Below are positions 22,901 to 64,000 of a stretch of 64,000 nt of DNA, one piece after another (within the stretch, counting starts at the first letter, position 1; each line of letters starts with the position of its first letter). This DNA comes from Xiphophorus maculatus (taxonomy: Eukaryota; Chordata; Actinopteri; Cyprinodontiformes; Poeciliidae), in assembly GCF_002775205.1 (NCBI RefSeq), contig NC_036461.1:22682875-22746874 (forward strand), in the 5' to 3' direction. Below the pieces are notes generated by a model. The model saw nothing but the letters and a program-made list of their open reading frames with translations, was not told the DNA's origin and ran no database searches. A program made the position numbers and the translations under genes.

Positions 22901-23241
22901 GTTATAAGATCTGAGTATTTAACCCCATATTTAGACATTACCGGCCTTGACATGAAAATGAACTGATTATAATACCAGTATGTTCTGGAGGAAACGGCAG
23001 CACACGGGTTCAGACATCAGGAGGGAATGGACGCAGAAAGCAGTTGCTTACAAGCGACCCTTGAACCCTGCGTTATAAACATGCTGCTTACAGGAGCCTT
23101 CTGACAGTGGGCTAAAAGTTTTTGTGCTTTTTCTTCCCACAGGTTGTGTACTCGTCCTCCGCCCGCGAGCTCAAAGTGGAGACCGTGAAACCAGACACAC
23201 CAGAGAAAGAAGAGGACGATATCGACATCGATGCCATCTGA
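16881..23241 (+). CDS. eif5: EIF5, eukaryotic translation initiation factor 5 (eIF2 GTPase-activating protein)
   Basis: Ten coding exons: 16881-16952, 17040-17121, 18453-18625, 18813-18924, 19036-19166, 19976-20137, 20407-20568, 21738-21902, 22071-22214 and 23143-23241. Joined, they give 433 codons plus TGA (human eIF5 has 431). eIF5 binds eIF2-GTP-Met-tRNAi in the 43S/48S complex and triggers GTP hydrolysis at start-codon recognition. The N-terminal [20 protein letters not shown] contains the catalytic arginine finger R15. A C4 zinc ribbon follows (C99, C102, C122, C125), then a Lys/Glu-rich linker, the acidic-aromatic segment [11 protein letters not shown], the C-terminal HEAT/W2 domain (about residues 245-390) and an acidic tail ending DDIDIDAI. 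All introns are GT-AG and in phase. The start has A at -3 (ccaaaATGt). Gene order EIF5 then MARK3 is as in human. Confidence 0.97.
17040..17121 (+). CDS. eif5: EIF5 coding exon 2
   Basis: 82 nt. Acceptor tgtttag|GTT, donor ACAT|GTGAGT. Encodes [20 protein letters not shown] to RPPT. The trailing T begins Tyr52. Confidence 0.95.
18453..18625 (+). CDS. eif5: EIF5 coding exon 3
   Basis: 173 nt. Acceptor ctctgcag|AC, donor CTG|GTAAAC. Encodes [15 protein letters not shown] to [12 protein letters not shown], including zinc-ribbon Cys99 and Cys102. Confidence 0.95.
18813..18924 (+). CDS. eif5: EIF5 coding exon 4
   Basis: 112 nt. Acceptor ctctacag|CAT, donor CCTG|GTAAGA. Encodes [20 protein letters not shown] to ILKNPP with the second Cys pair (122, 125). 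Confidence 0.94.
19036..19166 (+). CDS. eif5: EIF5 coding exon 5 (charged linker)
   Basis: 131 nt. Acceptor gtcaacag|AG, donor GTG|GTGTGT. Encodes a Lys/Glu-rich linker ([17 protein letters not shown]) ending DAPEAV. The linker is the least conserved part of the family, so the exact donor is slightly less certain than in other exons. Confidence 0.85.
19253..19776 (+). mobile_element. MITE copy B (TTAAAGGGGCA family)
   Basis: Lies in EIF5 intron 5. It shares the 'cagctccttcagactagccagca' block, the 'aaggtggagtttcagaaagagcagga' block and the 'taaaatggcac' tail with the other copies. Both ends are degenerate. Confidence 0.75.
19976..20137 (+). CDS. eif5: EIF5 coding exon 6
   Basis: 162 nt, phase 0 both ends. 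Encodes [20 protein letters not shown] to NLFYSFVK, containing the acidic-aromatic segment. Donor AAA|GTAAGA. Confidence 0.95.
20178..20238 (+). repeat. Hairpin in EIF5 intron 6
   Basis: TGTCTGATT (20178-20186) pairs perfectly with AATCAGACA (20230-20238). An inner CTGAC/GTCAG stem can also form. I could not fit it to a complete H/ACA snoRNA. Confidence 0.4.
20407..20568 (+). CDS. eif5: EIF5 coding exon 7
   Basis: 162 nt, phase 0. Acceptor cttaaacag|CAA, donor AGA|GTACGT. Encodes [15 protein letters not shown] to KKYKRHFLR, the start of the W2/HEAT domain. Confidence 0.95.
21738..21902 (+). CDS. eif5: EIF5 coding exon 8
   Basis: 165 nt, phase 0. Acceptor tatcccag|TTC, donor AGG|GTCAGT. Encodes [20 protein letters not shown] to IFAWAER within the HEAT domain. 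Notably GC-rich compared with the flanking introns. Confidence 0.95.
22071..22214 (+). CDS. eif5: EIF5 coding exon 9
   Basis: 144 nt, phase 0. Acceptor ttcctcag|GTT, donor GAG|GTACGG. Encodes [18 protein letters not shown], then [15 protein letters not shown] and a Glu/Asp run, the second acidic box. Confidence 0.95.
23143..23241 (+). CDS. eif5: EIF5 coding exon 10 and stop
   Basis: 99 nt. Acceptor cccacag|GTT. Encodes [15 protein letters not shown] to DDIDIDAI, then TGA at 23239-23241. Confidence 0.95.
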   Translation, partial: VVYSSSARELKVETVKPDTPEKEEDDIDIDAI

Positions 23242-23570
23242 GAGATTCTGGACGCTGCTGCTGCTTTTCTCCTGTGTTGTGGCTTCAACTCAGCCGGCCC
23301 TGTATGACCGATACGGCTCCGCTTTTCCCTTCTTGATTCCCCCCCTCTCCTCTGCCCTCCTCTCCTACTGCCCTCTATACGGCCCTCTGGCTTTACAGCA
23401 TGAAATAGTATTATAGCGCTTCACCTGCTACAAAATAACTGTATAATTCTGCTATGAGTTTATTAAATGAAGTTGATTTGTGGGATTTTAATCAAGGGTG
23501 TTATGGGATCTTTTTCACTGCACTTTTTCTTTCTTTCCTCTTGCTTTGAGGTCCCTGTATTTTTCCAGTC

Positions 23571-23576
23571 AATAAA
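23571..23576 (+). terminator. EIF5 polyadenylation signal AATAAA
   Basis: AATAAA 330 nt after the EIF5 stop, followed by TG/T-rich sequence (tgactgtttgttttgg). It is the first canonical signal in the 3' UTR. Confidence 0.75.
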
Positions 23577-24617
23577 GAATGTTTTGCTATCCATCATGCC
23601 TGACTGTTTGTTTTGGTTAAACTGTTGGAAATTATAAAGACATTTACAATAATGGGCATTCTTTTGTTCGCCTAAAATTTACTGCCATCATATGTGCCGG
23701 CTAGAAAGGTAAATAGTTTCAGCTTCTTTTGTGATAGTATTTTTCTCTTGCTTAAACATAAAATTGCATCTCATAATAGTCACTGTAGTGGAGCACGAGT
23801 TATAACATGGCCATATAATGCAGCTTTTTATGTTAATCTGTCGCTGATTGTACAGTCAAGGTTAAAATGCTTACATTTAGCCTACGTCTATGTATTTGGA
23901 ATACTGGTTGCACTATAGTTGAATTGTGTCGTGAGTGAACAAACACCTTTAAGGGAGGAATTTAACTTCAAAACATGCGACAAAAAAAGGGGAAGGAAAG
24001 GAAATATTGAAATATTTAAACGAACTCTGATCATTGTATGTGATAAAAGGCATATATCATCGAAAGCTTGTTTTTGGCTCGTTTTAATACTAGCTGAAAC
24101 GGAGTTAAATGAACAGAACAGAAGTGGTCTGTGACTTTAAGAACTCTCAGAAATCCGTGCGTCTAGTCGAGTCAAGAGCACGCGTTCATCTGCTGCTCTA
24201 AATGTTTAATAACTAAATTGAATAATTCAATACATTTATACATAAAAAAAAAAATCCAACACTAAAATGTTCATCTAAAATAATTGACGACCTTGTTGTT
24301 TTGTGTCTCTGCCTTCCTAACGCTGGAGAGCGAAGAGCAGCAGGACATTCTTCTTTGACGCGAACAACGCAACCATTTCCTCCTGACCGGTGACGGTCCT
24401 CGCAGTACTTTGTAGTCGGGTGGGACCGGGGTCAGTCGGTTTCCGCCCGTTCAGCTAAACATGCTTGTGAGGCTTTCAGGTCCTGTCGGACACAAAAGTG
24501 ACTGAAACCAACCTCATAAAAACAGAAGCCATTGTATGTGGGATTTAACGCTTCATTTTTAACAGCATACAACAAAACGGATCAGTTATTCTTTTGCATC
24601 TGCATATGAAAAATAAC

Positions 24618-25030
24618 TTAAAGGGGCAGTATAAGGTAAAAAAAACTCTTTAGTTTTATATCATGTTATGTTATTCCCTCATCAAAAACATACTGAGAGT
24701 GTTTTGATCCTTTCATGCATGTTTTAGAAATCCTTGAATCTCCCATGGCAACCATTTAAATGGGTGTAAAACTCTTCCGTGCTGCAGTCCAGCCCCTTCA
24801 GACTAGCGGCAGCAGCAATTAGCAAACACCTGGCAGAACTGAGATTCTACAGAGCTCAGACAAACTATTTCTCAGCTCAGTGTTCTGAAGAAAGTTTGTA
24901 AACGGCTTAATGGAGGGAGGTTGTGATGTCATGCTGAAGGTGGAGTGTCGGAAAGAGCAGAAGCTTCTTAAAGAGGCAGAGGCCCAATTTCAAGCCGTCA
25001 AATTTCTTTAAGCTCATATATGCACATGTT
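24618..25030 (+). mobile_element. MITE copy C (TTAAAGGGGCA family)
   Basis: Begins TTAAAGGGGCAGTATAAGG and contains the shared central blocks ('cagactagcggcagcagcaattagcaaacacc' region, 'cttaaagaggcagaggcccaatttca' region). The right terminus is missing or decayed. Confidence 0.8.
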
Positions 25031-25796
25031 GGGGCCACAATGTCATGGGATAAATTAAATCTGGTTTAAGGATTAAGAATAATCCATGTGAACAGTTTCC
25101 ACTGAAGAGACAGAGAACAATTTTGAGTTAATACCCACAAGAAAATGTATATTGTGATTTTACACCTCAGATTTGCATTTTACAGACATTAAAATAATTT
25201 GCACAGTATTTTCCACATTTCATACATCCTTTTCATCTCTAAATAGTTTAACCAGGTATTTAAAGAAAATATAAGAAGGTAATATTCCAAGGTACACTTA
25301 GTACATTTACAAAAAGAATTAAAGAAATAGTTTTTTTTTTTTTTTTTTGCTGAAAGATATTGTAGAGACAGTAAAACTCAAACACTTAATTTTAAAAAAT
25401 GTACAGATAAATATTCAATATTTACTGTAAAAGAGACGGACTAGTAGAACAAATGAGAATAGTGTCCACACTATGGCAGTTTTTAAAACTCGTTTACATG
25501 TGACGGCCATTTCCATCTTGACAAACATTGTAAGCTACTGTAGATACAGTATGGCTTTTGCTTGCTTATGAAAAACGACTTGAAATCAGAACAGTTACTC
25601 TCATTCTTTTAATTACAGGTTTGTTTGCTAAACGGTTTAATATTGTCAATGCTAGTAATTCGAAAGCAAAACAACGTAAATTATTGTGACCCATGAAATT
25701 ACAAAATTCCTCCTTCCCTTAAATATCCAAAGGGGTTAAAAATCGTTCATATCTGCAACTTTCTATATTTTATGCTCTTTCTTTGTTTTTGCTTTA

Positions 25797-25871
25797 TTCT
25801 TTCTTGCTTTCTTTCTCTTTCTCTCTCTCTTCCTTCCTTCTTTCTCTCCTCCCTTCCTTTTTTCTTTCTCT
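25797..25871. repeat. CTTT/CT-rich pyrimidine tract
   Basis: About 75 nt almost entirely of C and T on the plus strand (ctttctttctctttctctct and similar). Confidence 0.9.
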
Positions 25872-26299
25872 AACATAACAAATGGAAAAGACCCAACATC
25901 TGTTGTTGTACTGATATAAAATGTCTGGAGGTCATTAAAGTGCCTTTTATAAGGCAGGACTTTTTTCCATCTTCATTTACATGGTTTTAATCACCTTCTC
26001 CTATCATCGGTGTTTGCTTTTATTCTGTACGGATGCAGAAAATTCAGTGAAATGTGAGAACACTGCAAGTCTTTCAGAAATATTCAGCTCACTGTTTTTA
26101 TTCCTCGTGTGCTGTCATCTACCCAAATAATAACAGAACTTTTCTTCAGTGAACTTTTCTGTGAAACTTAACAGCAGAAGTACATATTCCACTGGTCAGA
26201 TGTGGGTTTTTTTTTATCATTCATTTATTTATTCATTTTCCTATCAGTGCGTATACTTTTTGTAACAACAATACAGCTCCAATCAATTTTAAAAATGAT

Positions 26300-26981
26300 T
26301 AAATCTAAGATTCGCTGATATCCGGGCAAGCGAGGAGTCCGTGAATGCACCTTAATCCAGCCCAGCCGCTGAGTAGCCATTTTGGTCCCACCTAAAACAG
26401 ACAGACCCGCTTCACGTCGGGCCGCTGGAGATGGGAGAAACCGAGTCTATGGCGAGCGTTTCAGTCACCCGGACCTTTTAAAACCGTCTGACAAACACCC
26501 ACCTTTACCACCGGAGGTCATGTTGTTTTTTTGAAGCGAGTCATTTTGGGGGGGGGAGGAAGAAAGAGGACTGTGGTGATTTTTTGGAAGTGACGACCGA
26601 CAGCAGCGCCTTCTCGTTAGTTTAGTTAGATTCACTGACTGAAAGCCGAGCGGACAAACGGACTCCGGCTACCCTGACGAGTCGAACAAAGGTTACAGCA
26701 GGAGCATGATATCTCCGCAGCTTAAACACTAAATACAAGTTGATTGTAATTTTTTTTTTATTTTAGTTTTTTTTTTTTTTGTTACGCTCCGGAATTTCTC
26801 AGGTGCTTGGCTCTAACACGTCCGGTCTGGGCTGAAAATTGTCACGATCCATGCTGAGCCCATTTTTCCACAGAGACCTGCAACGCAAAGCAATAATAAC
26901 CAGATTTCTTGGCTGGTGGATTTAAAACGGAGGATTATTTTTTTCAGCTCAAACGGCTCCTGGTTAGGGAAGACCTAAGAA
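26300..26981 (+). promoter_or_regulatory. MARK3 promoter and 5' leader
   Basis: The CpG-enriched segment leads to the start codon. No TATA box is clear. Short upstream ORFs lie at 26520-26534, 26706-26732 and 26851-26925, all before the MARK3 ATG; whether all are transcribed depends on the start site, which I cannot place. Confidence 0.5.
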
Positions 26982-62424
<35,443 letters not shown>

Positions 62425-62541
62425 GTAAGACAGCAGGGCTTCCAGTCCACCCCCAACCTCCCACCCCGTCTGTCTCCTGTTGTGTATCGGCCCCGTTTTG
62501 CCCTGCTAACCATGCAGCTCCATGCTGTAACCCTGCAACTA

Positions 62542-62579
62542 AAGCACGGAATACATTTACAAAAACGTATTCCGTGCTT
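62542..62579. repeat. Perfect 13-bp inverted repeat, 12-nt loop
   Basis: AAGCACGGAATAC (62542-62554) and GTATTCCGTGCTT (62567-62579). Confidence 0.95.
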
Positions 62580-62892
62580 CCGTGAAAAAGATCTTCAACA
62601 TGTCAGCACGTTTGAGGATAATTTACACTTTTCAGCCTACAAACGACTTTCAGTTAGTTGGTCCATTCTCACTGCTGGTAAAAGTGGTTCTAATTCAACT
62701 CTGTTGCTCATATGACCCATGTCTTTTTGGCCCGTGGATTTGTGATTTTATATCAGACATGGACCAGACCCCTTTTTTTCCCCCCAAATTTACTCCTTCT
62801 CGTGTTACAGACGCTCCATTTTCCACCAAGGAAAACAGAAAGAGGCCAAATTGAATGTAAATAGTGTTTGAAACAATCATTGCTTCTCTATT

Positions 62893-62985
62893 TAAAGGGA
62901 CATTATTTTGTAAAATTGACTTTTTTGAGCTTTACATCATGCTAGTTATTCCCAAAAACATGGCACCCCAAAAAAAAACCCCACC
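62893..62985 (+). mobile_element. MITE copy F, left-end fragment
   Basis: TTTAAAGGGACATTATTTTG followed by 'gagctttacatcatgctagttattccc' matches the left part of copies C and E. The remainder does not align by eye. Confidence 0.55.
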
Positions 62986-64000
62986 ACTGATCCGAGTTAC
63001 AGGTATCCGCTTTGTCTCTTTTAGACTCCATTGCCTCAAGCTAACCACATTGACATGTCGCTTCCTGTTACTAGTCATCATTTTGTTGCTCAGCTTCAGA
63101 ACTGATCAACACATAACATGTGCAGCATCAGTCTTGACCTTGGTGAACAGAGTGTGCTGTGTGAGGAGGGGCCTCCCTGGTCGCCATAGACCGTCCAGCC
63201 CGGAGTCTGATGGCGGCAGCGTTCAGAACGTGAACAGCCATGCAGGAACAGTCAGATCTCAGCAAAAACTATCTGAAGGAAAAAAGATTGGCTGAATTTC
63301 AGCCAGTGACTGGTCAGCTGGAAGCTTAAAATCCAATCCAGTCTCCCCCTCCCCCCCCCACCCCCCATCAGTGAACATAGCACATAAAAGCTACAGTATG
63401 TAACTTTAAAAAAGTCATTGACACAGAAATAATTGAATTTAAAATTAAAAAAAAATATTTTCCCTTTAGGACTAATAAAGTATTTTCCAATTGAATTGAA
63501 TATAGCCTTAATGAAAAGTATGTTTAATAGCTGACAGTATTAAACTGGTTGTTAATTTTCAAAAGCTACTTCTAATATGACAAATGAGCTACATTGGAAC
63601 GCATATTTTACTTTATTAAATATGACTATCGTTGGGTCAAAAATCAGTTGCTGGAAACAAGCAATTCTGATCAGTGAATCTCTGGGATTCAGCAAAGAAT
63701 ATTGTAATATTCCATATTTCCATCCTTCCCCTGATGATCCCCTGCTGCTGCAGCGAACGTCAACAAACTGCTCCTGATCTCACCTCAGTTTTCTGCTGTG
63801 AACTCTGACCCTGGACTCCTCATCTGCTCACCTCCTATTGGACGTCACAGGTCCTCTGCTCATCGTCTGTCCTCTGTTTCTGTTCAAACTGTAATCTCTC
63901 CCTCCACTCTGCACCTCTATGCATTCATGTCCGGGGTGGAAAGCTGCTCTGGGTTTTATTTTTCTGTTGCAGTTTGAAGTGAAGTGAATTTACGTGAGAC

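Larger units (their letters stand above)
23600..26300. other. Intergenic DNA between EIF5 and MARK3
   Basis: Contains a CpG-richer patch (24300-24480), MITE copy C (24618-25030), a T run (25331-25348) and a pyrimidine tract (25797-25871). No exon is recognised. Confidence 0.55.
62425..64000 (+). other. MARK3 intron 15 (to window end)
   Basis: No further MARK3 exon is recognised before the window end. It contains an inverted repeat (62542-62579), a MITE fragment (62893-62985) and a C-run (about 63346-63366). Confidence 0.6.

Noticed and set aside
62864..63295. 143-codon plus-strand frame
   Set aside because: It starts in a MITE fragment and has no recognisable domain or splice context.
63740..63800. 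Possible next MARK3 exon after ctgctgctgcag
   Set aside because: The short frame does not resemble MARK spacer sequence and has no good donor before a stop.

Overview
The window is nuclear DNA of a vertebrate, almost certainly a teleost fish. Three multi-exon genes closely match vertebrate housekeeping and signalling genes. They sit among short dispersed DNA transposons, a tRNA-derived SINE, CA/TA microsatellites and AT-rich introns of the kind found in fish genomes. All exon coordinates below were built by hand: I joined open reading frames at GT-AG splice sites and checked phase and length against the family proteins as I know them. No alignment or transcript data were available.

Layout. 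1-4030: no gene recognised, repeats only. 4030-11000: VPS29 on the minus strand, a retromer subunit with four core coding exons plus a 12-nt alternative microexon. 11000-14000: repeats and compound microsatellites. About 14100-23590: EIF5 on the plus strand, with a non-coding first exon, ten coding exons (433 aa) and upstream ORFs in the leader. 23600-26300: intergenic, with one MITE copy and a pyrimidine tract. About 26300 to the window end: MARK3 on the plus strand, a serine/threonine kinase whose first 15 coding exons (about 582 codons, including the whole kinase domain and the UBA domain) are visible. Its 3' part, with the KA1 domain, lies beyond the window.

EIF5 and MARK3 are also tandem neighbours in human (14q32), so this is conserved synteny. 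VPS29 is on another chromosome in human (12q24), so the left junction marks a lineage difference. The three genes do not form a pathway. VPS29 acts in endosomal retromer recycling, eIF5 is the eIF2 GTPase activator in start-codon selection, and MARK3 phosphorylates microtubule-associated proteins and polarity substrates.

Most notable points: (i) EIF5 carries poor-context uORFs, one of which overlaps the main start codon, the expected arrangement for autoregulation by start-site stringency. (ii) VPS29 keeps an AGHR microexon and a first coding exon that consists only of the start codon. (iii) MARK3 has a 183-nt symmetric exon whose donor site contains an in-frame stop codon. (iv) Introns contain several perfect short-loop inverted repeats, clustered around a hAT insertion. 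(v) Several mobile-element families can be defined inside the window with intact target-site duplications. I saw no evidence of a wholly new biological system.
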